Source: Limosilactobacillus reuteri
GTDB taxonomy: Bacteria > Bacillota > Bacilli > Lactobacillales > Lactobacillaceae
NCBI RefSeq assembly: GCF_020784725.1
Contig: NZ_JAJGTZ010000044.1
Coordinates: forward strand, 1-64,000
DNA length: 64,000 nt
Direction of reading: 5' to 3'
Shown here: positions 57,095 through 64,000 of the stretch, in pieces
How the letters are laid out: every line of letters starts with the position of its first letter
How positions within the stretch are numbered: the first letter of the stretch is position 1
Notes under the pieces: generated by a model
Told to the model about the DNA's origin: nothing
Seen by the model: only the letters and a program-made list of their open reading frames with translations
Databases searched by the model: none
Program-made: the position numbers and the translations under genes

Positions 57095-58081
57095 ATGACG
57101 AAAAAACTAACCGTGCAAGATATTATCTTTACATTGGAACAATATTGGGCAGATCAAGGCTGTATGCTGATGCAGGCTTATGATAATGAAAAAGGTGCAG
57201 GGACAATGAGTCCTTACACTTTCTTACGTGCAATTGGTCCTGAACCATGGAATGTGGCTTATGTTGAACCTTCACGGCGGCCGGCTGATGGTCGTTATGG
57301 TGAAAATCCAAACCGGCTTTACCAACACCATCAATTCCAAGTATTAATGAAGCCTTCTCCTGATAATATTCAAGAATTATACTTAGGTAGTTTGAAAAAG
57401 TTGGGAATAGATCCTTTAGAGCATGATATCCGGTTTGTTGAAGATAACTGGGAAAACCCTTCAATGGGCTGTGCCGGTGTTGGTTGGGAAGTTTGGCTTG
57501 ACGGAATGGAAGTTACTCAATTTACTTACTTCCAAGTCGTGGGGGAGTTACCTATGAGTCCAGTAGCTGCCGAAGTTACTTATGGACTTGAACGGTTGGC
57601 TGAATACATTCAAAACGTTGACTCAGTTTATGACTTAGAGTGGGCAGACGGGGTTCTATATGGTGATATCTTCCAAGAACCTGAATACGAACATTCCAAG
57701 TATGCGTTTGAAGAAAGTAATCAAGACATGCTTCTGCAAGACTTTAATGATTACGAAAAGGAAGCTAAACGTTTGATTAAGCTTGGACTAGTTCACCCAG
57801 CTTATGATTATGTTTTAAAGTGTAGTCATACCTTTAACTTGCTAGATGCGCGTGGTGCAGTTTCGGTTACTGAGCGTGCTGGGTACCTTCACCGTATTCG
57901 AATTATGGCAAAATCAATTGCAAAGGCCTTTGTTGAAGAGCGGCGTAAACGTGGCTTCCCATTAATTCATGATGAAGCAGTCCGTCAAAAGACAGTCGAA
58001 GAATATACAAAAAAAGCGGAAAAAGCAAAGGAACGGGCCGCAAAAAAAGCAGCTAAGAAAGCACAAAAGGGGGAAAAGTAA
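57095..58081 (+). CDS. glyQ: Glycyl-tRNA synthetase alpha subunit
   Basis: Catalytic alpha subunit of the alpha2-beta2 glycyl-tRNA synthetase. The 328-residue protein has the family opening [37 protein letters not shown] and the class II core. About 25 extra residues at the end are Ala/Lys-rich ([16 protein letters not shown]). They may form a charged helix, longer than in many homologues. The start follows AAAGGAGAAG. It is one base from glyS and under T-box control. Confidence 0.97.
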   Translation: MTKKLTVQDIIFTLEQYWADQGCMLMQAYDNEKGAGTMSPYTFLRAIGPEPWNVAYVEPSRRPADGRYGENPNRLYQHHQFQVLMKPSPDNIQELYLGSLKKLGIDPLEHDIRFVEDNWENPSMGCAGVGWEVWLDGMEVTQFTYFQVVGELPMSPVAAEVTYGLERLAEYIQNVDSVYDLEWADGVLYGDIFQEPEYEHSKYAFEESNQDMLLQDFNDYEKEAKRLIKLGLVHPAYDYVLKCSHTFNLLDARGAVSVTERAGYLHRIRIMAKSIAKAFVEERRKRGFPLIHDEAVRQKTVEEYTKKAEKAKERAAKKAAKKAQKGEK

Positions 58082-58082
58082 G

Positions 58083-60158
58083 ATGGCAAATACATATTTA
58101 TTAGAAGTCGGTGTTGAAGAAATGCCTGCTCACGTTGTAACACCAAGTATTAAACAGTTACACGAGCGCGTTGAGAAGTACCTTAAAGAACAACGGATTA
58201 CTTTTGATAGTATTCAAGAATTTGCAACTCCACGACGGATGGCGTTATTAATCCGTGGCTTAAGTGATAAGCAACCTGATATTGATGAATCAGTTAAGGG
58301 TCCTGCAAAAAAGATTGCTCAAGATGCTGATGGTAATTGGACAAAAGCCGCAATCGGTTTTACCCGCGGTCAAGGTGCTTCTGTTGAAGATATTGAATTC
58401 AAGGAAGTAAAAGGTGTTGAATATGTTTTTGTTGAAAAGCATATTGCTGGAAAGACTGTTGCTGAAGTCCTTCAAGGATTGCCAGCAGTTATTACTTCGA
58501 TGAATTTCCCAACCTTGATGAAGTGGGGCTACAATAACTTACAGTTTATTCGTCCAATTCGGTGGCTAGTTTCATTATTAAATGAAGAAGTTGTTCCATT
58601 TAACATTTTAGATGTTGAAGCCGGCCGAGAAACACAAGGTCACCGGTTCTTAGGACATCCAGTTGAAATTGCTAAGGCTGATGATTATGAGGAAACCTTA
58701 AATAATGATTTCGTTATTGCTGATCAAACAAAGCGAAAAGAGTTAATTAAGGATCAAATTACTGAAATTATTAATGAAAACAACTGGCAAGTTGATTGGG
58801 ATGAAGATTTACTCGAGGAAGTTAATAACCTAGTTGAATGGCCAACTGCCTTTGCTGGATCTTTTGATGAGAAGTACTTAGCATTACCTGATCCGGTCTT
58901 AATTACTTCCATGAAGGATAACCAACGTTTCTTCTGTGTACGAGATGAAGACGGTAACCTCTTATCGCACTTTATTTCGGTTCGTAACGGTAATACAGAC
59001 TACCTTGATAATGTTATTAAGGGAAATGAACGGGTTCTTGTTCCTCGTCTTGAAGATGCCCAATTCTTCTACCAAGAAGACCAAAAGTTGACAATTGATC
59101 AATATGTTGAACGGTTAAAGAAAGTTAGTTTTCACGATAAGATCAGTTCAATGTATGATAAGATGCAACGGGTTGCAGTGATTGCAAATGTTCTTGGTAA
59201 GCAATTGAATCTTTCGGATGAAGAACTAGCAGACCTTGATCGAGCAGCACATATTTATAAATTTGACCTTACTACGCAAATGGTGGGTGAATTTGCTGAA
59301 TTACAAGGAATTATGGGCGAAATTTATGCTAAGTTGTTCGGTGAAAAAGATGATGTTGCCACAGCCATTCGCGAACATTACATGCCAATCTCTGCAGAAG
59401 GAGAATTACCACAAACTAAGATTGGAGCGGTCTTAGCAATTGCCGATAAACTTGACAGTATTATGAGCTTCTTTGCGGTTGACATGATTCCAAGTGGTTC
59501 GAATGACCCTTACGCTTTACGTCGGCAGGCATTTGGAATTGTCCGGATTATCGCCGATCGTGGTTGGCACCTTCCATTATTAAATATTCAATCAGAAATT
59601 ATTCCAGCCTTTGAAAATGCTGAAATCAATGTTTCTTTTGATTTGAATAAAAACAGTGATGAAGTCCGTTCATTCTTCTTAGACCGGATTAAACAATTAT
59701 TCCATGGTCAAAAGGTTCGTCACGATATCATTGATGCAGCGACTGATACCCGCCAAAATGATATTGCCAATGTTCTTGAAGCTATTCAAACTATTGAGGA
59801 TCATAAGAATGATGATAACTTTAAAGAAGATATCGAAGCTCTTACCCGAGTATTACGGATTGCAAAGAAGGATAATCGTCCAGTTAATGAGCTTGCAGTA
59901 GATCCTAATTTATTTGAAAATCCATCTGAAAACAAGATGCATACTGTTGTTTCAGAATTGCTTAAAGAAGATAAGCAAACGGTAAGTGAAAACTTTGCAG
60001 CCTTACGGACTTTAACACCAATAATTAGTGAATACTTTGATGAAAATATGATTATGGATAAGAATGAAGATATTCGTAAGAATCGTTTAGCCCAATTAAG
60101 TATTTTGGCTCATCAAGCATCATTAATTGGTAACTTGGATAACTTGATTGTAAAATAA
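58083..60158 (+). CDS. glyS: Glycyl-tRNA synthetase beta subunit
   Basis: Beta subunit of the tetrameric glycyl-tRNA synthetase, which binds tRNA. The 691-residue protein has the family opening LLEVGVEEMPAHVV, GPAKKIAQD, the HD-like segment and a C-terminal anticodon-binding (DALR-like) domain. ATG 58083 lies two bases after the glyQ stop; the longer in-frame start at 57969 runs inside glyQ. AAGGGGG near 58069 is the ribosome site. Confidence 0.97.
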   Translation: MANTYLLEVGVEEMPAHVVTPSIKQLHERVEKYLKEQRITFDSIQEFATPRRMALLIRGLSDKQPDIDESVKGPAKKIAQDADGNWTKAAIGFTRGQGASVEDIEFKEVKGVEYVFVEKHIAGKTVAEVLQGLPAVITSMNFPTLMKWGYNNLQFIRPIRWLVSLLNEEVVPFNILDVEAGRETQGHRFLGHPVEIAKADDYEETLNNDFVIADQTKRKELIKDQITEIINENNWQVDWDEDLLEEVNNLVEWPTAFAGSFDEKYLALPDPVLITSMKDNQRFFCVRDEDGNLLSHFISVRNGNTDYLDNVIKGNERVLVPRLEDAQFFYQEDQKLTIDQYVERLKKVSFHDKISSMYDKMQRVAVIANVLGKQLNLSDEELADLDRAAHIYKFDLTTQMVGEFAELQGIMGEIYAKLFGEKDDVATAIREHYMPISAEGELPQTKIGAVLAIADKLDSIMSFFAVDMIPSGSNDPYALRRQAFGIVRIIADRGWHLPLLNIQSEIIPAFENAEINVSFDLNKNSDEVRSFFLDRIKQLFHGQKVRHDIIDAATDTRQNDIANVLEAIQTIEDHKNDDNFKEDIEALTRVLRIAKKDNRPVNELAVDPNLFENPSENKMHTVVSELLKEDKQTVSENFAALRTLTPIISEYFDENMIMDKNEDIRKNRLAQLSILAHQASLIGNLDNLIVK

Positions 60159-60168
60159 GACGTTTTAA

Positions 60169-60196
60169 TTGTATTGCAGCTAACTTGTGGTATTAT
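60169..60196 (+). promoter_or_regulatory. Promoter of dnaG-rpoD
   Basis: TTGTAT (60169-60174), a 16-base spacer, then TATTAT (60191-60196) with TG upstream. Confidence 0.6.
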
Positions 60197-60225
60197 AGAT
60201 ACTAGTTAAATGTAAAAATAGGTGG

Positions 60226-60257
60226 AGGTCGCATTCCGTTAGGTTGCGACCTTTCAT
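60226..60257 (+). terminator. Attenuator-like hairpin in the dnaG leader
   Basis: AGGTCGCA (60226-60233) pairs with TGCGACCT (60245-60252), then TTTCATTT. The T-run is broken, so any termination should be partial. Confidence 0.5.
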
Positions 60258-60292
60258 TTCGTTGCTATTCGCTTACTAAATGAGGTGGATCA

Positions 60293-62158
60293 ATGGCAAA
60301 GATACCGCGTGATGTGATTGATGAAATACGAAATTCAGTTGATATTGGGGATGTAATTGGGCGTTATGTCCAATTGCATCAGGCTGGAAAAAATTTAATT
60401 GGGTTATGTCCCTTTCATGATGAAAAGACGCCATCTTTTTCAGTGAATGAAGAAAAGCAGTTTTTCTATTGTTTTGGCTGTCACCGGAGTGGAAATGTAT
60501 TTCAATTTTTAATGGAGCTAAAGCAGATTGATTTTGTAGATGCGGTTAAAGAGATCGCTAACGATAGTAATATTAAGATTCCGGAACAATATGTTAGCAT
60601 TCCGACTAAACCATTAAATAACGAGAATCGACAACTGTTTGACCTTCATGATAAAGCAGCTAAACTTTATCACCATATATTGGTAAATACACCGGCTGGG
60701 CAAGGTGCACTTAATTATTTAAAAAAACGGGGAATGAGTGAAGAGCTGATTGAACAATTCGGCTTAGGATATGCTCCTGATCAGCGAATTTTGAAGCCAT
60801 TCTTTCAGCAGCAAAAGGTTGATTATCAATTACTAAGAAAAAGTGGACTTTTTAGTGAAGACCAACAAGGAGAGTTGCGAGATCGGTTTATTCAACGGAT
60901 AATGTATCCGATAAAAAATGGTCAAGGTCAGGTGATTGCTTTTTCTGGACGGTTAATTGATACTAGTAAAACAAATTTACCCAAGTATTTAAATAGTCCT
61001 GAGACACCGATTTTCAATAAACGACGAACCTTATTTAATTTTGACGTTGCACGAAAAGCGGCTCGTAAAGATGGCCGGTTATACTTATTTGAGGGATTTA
61101 TGGATGTGATCTCTGCCTTTGATGCTGGGGTCGAAAATGGAATTGCTTCAATGGGAACCAGTTTTACCGAAGAGCAAGTAGCAATTATTGGTCGAGCTAC
61201 TAAGCAATTAGACATTTGTTACGATGGAGATCAACCAGGACAAAATGCAATTGATCGTGCAATTAGCCTTGTTAATGATCATCGCCCTAATCAGTTGCAG
61301 GTGAAGGTTGTTCAATTACCGGCTGGGATTGATCCAGATGAATATGTTCAAAAGTATGGTCCACAGCAATTCAATGCCTATCTTACGAATAAGGAAGAAA
61401 CAACGACAGAATTTTACCTGCGCTTTTTAAGAAATGGGAAAGATTTAGATAATCAGAATGAACTAATGCAATATCTTAACCAAGCATTGAAGGTAATTGC
61501 GCGGGTTCAAGCTCCCTTAGAAGAAGATATGTACTTGCAACGGTTGGCAGGTGAGTTCAAGTTAGATCGGCAAACCTTAAAGACACAGTTAGATCAATTG
61601 CGACAACAACTAGGAATTCATAATCAGTCATGGATTAAGCAACAGCCTTCACCAGCTCGTCATCAGCACTTTCAACAAACTAGTGAGGAAGAACATCAAA
61701 AAATTAAACTTAGTAGGACTGAATTAGCGGAACAGATCTTACTAAGGTATATGCTATATGATCGTGAAGTATGGATGCATGTGACAGCAGATCACAATTT
61801 TCATTTTGCACATGAGAAATATCAAACCTTGTATTTATTAGCCGCAAGTTATTTTTCTGAAAACGGATCGTATTCAACTGCTGACTTTCTCGATTATTTA
61901 GATGAAAGTAGTCTACAAGGTACTCTAGGGCAAATTGAAAATTTAAACGTTGATCGAGAAGTTGATATGCGAGCAATTGATGATTGCATCTATATGATCA
62001 TGGAACAAACGCCGTTAGCTGCGCAAATTGCAGATAAACAAGCCCAGTTAAAAGAAGCTAATTCGTTGCATAATACAGAATTGGCTACGCAATTAACAAT
62101 TGAACTGGTAAAATTATTAAAACAGCAGCAACGCTTAAAAACGGAGGAGACTAATTAA
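60293..62158 (+). CDS. dnaG: DNA primase
   Basis: Makes RNA primers for the replication fork. The 621-residue protein has the N-terminal zinc-binding domain ([13 protein letters not shown], then FYCFGC, about 40-64) and the TOPRIM catalytic core with [10 protein letters not shown] and the acidic CYDGDQPGQ motif. A C-terminal helicase-binding domain follows. The start follows a GAGGTGG. It forms the macromolecular synthesis unit with rpoD one base downstream. rpsU is not part of this unit here. Confidence 0.97.
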   Translation: MAKIPRDVIDEIRNSVDIGDVIGRYVQLHQAGKNLIGLCPFHDEKTPSFSVNEEKQFFYCFGCHRSGNVFQFLMELKQIDFVDAVKEIANDSNIKIPEQYVSIPTKPLNNENRQLFDLHDKAAKLYHHILVNTPAGQGALNYLKKRGMSEELIEQFGLGYAPDQRILKPFFQQQKVDYQLLRKSGLFSEDQQGELRDRFIQRIMYPIKNGQGQVIAFSGRLIDTSKTNLPKYLNSPETPIFNKRRTLFNFDVARKAARKDGRLYLFEGFMDVISAFDAGVENGIASMGTSFTEEQVAIIGRATKQLDICYDGDQPGQNAIDRAISLVNDHRPNQLQVKVVQLPAGIDPDEYVQKYGPQQFNAYLTNKEETTTEFYLRFLRNGKDLDNQNELMQYLNQALKVIARVQAPLEEDMYLQRLAGEFKLDRQTLKTQLDQLRQQLGIHNQSWIKQQPSPARHQHFQQTSEEEHQKIKLSRTELAEQILLRYMLYDREVWMHVTADHNFHFAHEKYQTLYLLAASYFSENGSYSTADFLDYLDESSLQGTLGQIENLNVDREVDMRAIDDCIYMIMEQTPLAAQIADKQAQLKEANSLHNTELATQLTIELVKLLKQQQRLKTEETN

Positions 62159-62159
62159 T

Positions 62160-63302
62160 ATGGCAAAAAGTAAGAAAAAAGACATTGTTATTTCTAACAG
62201 CGCCGATTTTGACCAACAAGAATATGACACCGCAGTTGGTAAGTTAATTCGTAATTACAAGAAGCAAAAGCAGATTGAATACGATGAATTAACTACTAAA
62301 ATTGCTAAACCATTTGAATTGAACGCTGACGGGATTGATAATTTACTTCAAAATATTGAAGATGCCGGAATTAGTGTTGTCGATGAAAATGGAGATCCAG
62401 ATCCTCGTGCTTTAAAAGCTACTGAAAAATTATCACAATCTGCCATGAAGGATACATCAGCACCAACCGGGGTTAAAATTAATGATCCTGTGCGGATGTA
62501 CTTGAAGGAAATTGGTCGTGTAAATCTTTTGACAGCTGATGAAGAAGTTCAGCTTGCTTTACGGATTGAAAAAGGTGATGAAGTAGCTAAACAAGAACTA
62601 GCTGAAGCAAACTTGCGATTAGTTGTTTCAATTGCAAAGCGTTATGTTGGCCGTGGAATGCAGTTCCTTGATTTAATTCAAGAAGGTAACATGGGACTTA
62701 TGAAAGCTGTTGAAAAATTCGATTACCGGCGAGGATTTAAGTTCTCTACTTATGCTACCTGGTGGATTCGGCAAGCTATTACGCGGGCAATTGCTGATCA
62801 AGCACGGACAATTCGGATTCCGGTTCATATGGTTGAAACCATTAACAAATTGATCCGAATTCAACGACAATTACTTCAAGATTTAGGCCGTGAACCGTTA
62901 CCAGAAGAAATTGGTGCAGAAATGGATATGCCAACTGAGAAAGTGAGGAATATTCTTAAAATTGCCCAAGAACCAGTTTCTCTTGAAACGCCTATTGGTG
63001 AAGAGGATGATTCTCATTTAGGGGACTTTATTGAAGACCAGGATGCAACAAGCCCAGCCGACCATGCTGCTTATGAAATGATGAAAAAACAGCTTGAAAA
63101 TGTTCTTGATACATTAACTGATCGTGAAGAGAACGTTCTCCGGCTTCGTTTTGGCTTAGATGATGGTCGAACACGAACGCTTGAAGAAGTCGGAAAAGTC
63201 TTCGGGGTAACGCGGGAACGGATTCGTCAAATTGAAGCCAAGGCACTCCGGAAATTACGCCATCCATCACGTTCTAAGCAATTAAAAGATTTCTTAGAAT
63301 AA
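62160..63302 (+). CDS. rpoD: RNA polymerase primary sigma factor (sigma-A/RpoD)
   Basis: Housekeeping sigma factor. The 380-residue protein has a short region 1.1, region 1.2 ([17 protein letters not shown]), region 2 with the -10 reading helix ([13 protein letters not shown]), region 3 and region 4 with the -35 reading helix ([17 protein letters not shown]). This agrees with the TTGACA/TATAAT promoters in the window. GGAGG in the end of dnaG serves ATG 62160. Confidence 0.98.
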   Translation: MAKSKKKDIVISNSADFDQQEYDTAVGKLIRNYKKQKQIEYDELTTKIAKPFELNADGIDNLLQNIEDAGISVVDENGDPDPRALKATEKLSQSAMKDTSAPTGVKINDPVRMYLKEIGRVNLLTADEEVQLALRIEKGDEVAKQELAEANLRLVVSIAKRYVGRGMQFLDLIQEGNMGLMKAVEKFDYRRGFKFSTYATWWIRQAITRAIADQARTIRIPVHMVETINKLIRIQRQLLQDLGREPLPEEIGAEMDMPTEKVRNILKIAQEPVSLETPIGEEDDSHLGDFIEDQDATSPADHAAYEMMKKQLENVLDTLTDREENVLRLRFGLDDGRTRTLEEVGKVFGVTRERIRQIEAKALRKLRHPSRSKQLKDFLE

Positions 63303-63349
63303 AAAGATTCTTCATTTAAATATATACGTAAAAAAGACGGATTTACACT

Positions 63350-63397
63350 AAAAAAGTAGCCTAAGTTAATTAATTATCTTAAGCTGCTTTTTAATTT
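63350..63397 (+). terminator. Terminator after rpoD
   Basis: AAAAAGTAGC plus TAAG pair with CTTA plus GCTGCTTTTT across an AT-rich loop. Confidence 0.8.
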
Positions 63398-63432
63398 TAT
63401 TTAAAATAAATGAGAGAAATCTTATTTTTATA

Positions 63433-63461
63433 TTGAAAACATTCTATTGTTCGGGTAAAAT
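63433..63461 (+). promoter_or_regulatory. Promoter of the aminotransferase gene
   Basis: TTGAAA (63433-63438), a 17-base spacer, then TAAAAT (63456-63461). Confidence 0.65.
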
Positions 63462-63517
63462 TTTTATAAAGCGTTTTTAAAAACTATTATAAATAAAAAT
63501 CGAGGAGAGATCGAACA

Positions 63518-64000
63518 ATGCCAGAGTTATCTGCTGATTTATATGGAACTGTTAGTCATAAGTTGGATGCATTACAACCATCAGGTATTCGTGCATTCAA
63601 TAAAGAAGTTTCAAAGATTCCAGGAATTATTAAATTAACATTAGGAGAACCAGACATGGCAACTCCTGAACACGTTAAGCAAGCAGCCATTAGAAGTATT
63701 GAGGAAGATGATTCTCACTATGCTCCCCAAATGGGAAAGCCGGAATTACTTGAAGCAATCAGTGATTATATTCAGAATACTCGTGATGTGCACTATGACC
63801 CGCAAACTGAAATAATTGCGACCGTGGGAGCAACTGAGGCCCTTGATGCAACCTTATTTGCAATTCTTAATACTGGAGATAAAGTTGTGGTTCCTACCCC
63901 GATTTTCTCCCTATATTTCCCATTGATTGAAATGACAGGAGCAACGGTTGTTCAGGTTGATACTTCAGCAGATAATTTTGTTTTGACTCCAGAAAAACTT
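63518..64000 (+). CDS. Class I/II pyridoxal-phosphate aminotransferase (5' part, cut by window end)
   Basis: The first 161 residues are visible. The pattern SGIRAFNKEVSKIPGIIKLTLGEPD, then HYAPQMGKPELLEAIS and TVGATEALDATLFA, marks a fold-type I aminotransferase, close to aromatic or PatA-type (N-acetyl-diaminopimelate) enzymes. The PLP lysine lies beyond the window. GAGGAGAG precedes ATG 63518. It has its own promoter after the rpoD terminator. Substrate is not assignable from this part. Confidence 0.88.
   Translation, partial: MPELSADLYGTVSHKLDALQPSGIRAFNKEVSKIPGIIKLTLGEPDMATPEHVKQAAIRSIEEDDSHYAPQMGKPELLEAISDYIQNTRDVHYDPQTEIIATVGATEALDATLFAILNTGDKVVVPTPIFSLYFPLIEMTGATVVQVDTSADNFVLTPEKL

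Noticed and set aside
63028-63270. Antisense frame in the 3' end of rpoD
   Set aside because: Complement of sigma region 3-4 coding sequence, with no independent signals.

Overview
This AT-rich 64-kb window is a stretch of low-GC Gram-positive core chromosome, very probably from a heterofermentative lactobacillus of the Limosilactobacillus reuteri type. That assignment is inferred from gene order, from codon and Shine-Dalgarno style, from D- and L-lactate dehydrogenases together with a 325-residue bile salt hydrolase, and from resemblance to proteins I remember. No database search was made. Every sizeable gene has an intact frame. I see no prophage, rRNA, tRNA or CRISPR array. The only mobile-DNA traces are a probable transposase relic near 31.4-31.6 kb and a folded, repeat-like intergenic block at 21.9-22.1 kb.

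Layout. 0-4.3 kb: terminators of an upstream unit, lexA (minus) facing ynzC and yneF, plsC (minus), then trmN6-like, yazA and D-lactate dehydrogenase. 4.3-17 kb: rpsB-tsf, pyrH-frr, then the envelope and replication run uppS-cdsA-rseP-proS-polC. 16.8-24 kb: the rimP-nusA-ylxR-ylxQ-infB-rbfA translation/transcription operon, then truB-ribF. 24-31 kb: an unknown divergent gene, the CIRCE-controlled hrcA-grpE-dnaK-dnaJ operon, and lepA. 31-36 kb: the IS relic, dipeptidase pepD, a lactate/malate dehydrogenase family protein, a 58-residue protein, L-ldh, and a divergent pair of unknown small genes sharing a palindrome. 36-42 kb: prmA-rsmE, a membrane protein, rel-dtd, and a fructosamine-kinase-like gene. 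42-47 kb: T-box-aspS and a two-gene amino acid ABC importer. 47-51.5 kb: rpsU, yqeY, bsh, argGH. 51.5-57 kb: bioY-birA, phoH-ybeY-dgkA-era-recO. 57-64 kb: T-box-glyQS, dnaG-rpoD, and the 5' end of an aminotransferase.

How it fits together. Most genes serve translation (S2, EF-Ts, RRF, IF-2, LepA, S21, three aminoacyl-tRNA synthetases, ribosome maturation factors), envelope lipid synthesis, replication and stress control. Regulation is readable in the DNA: a LexA box, a CIRCE element, two T-box leaders, a probable BirA operator in front of bioY-birA, candidate ArgR boxes before argGH and the ABC importer, and several leader hairpins. The least explained pieces are the 35.6-36.3 kb divergent locus with a perfect inverted repeat, the unknown gene opposite hrcA next to CIRCE, the 21.9-kb structured block, and the IS relic. 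I found no clear new defence system or secondary-metabolism system.
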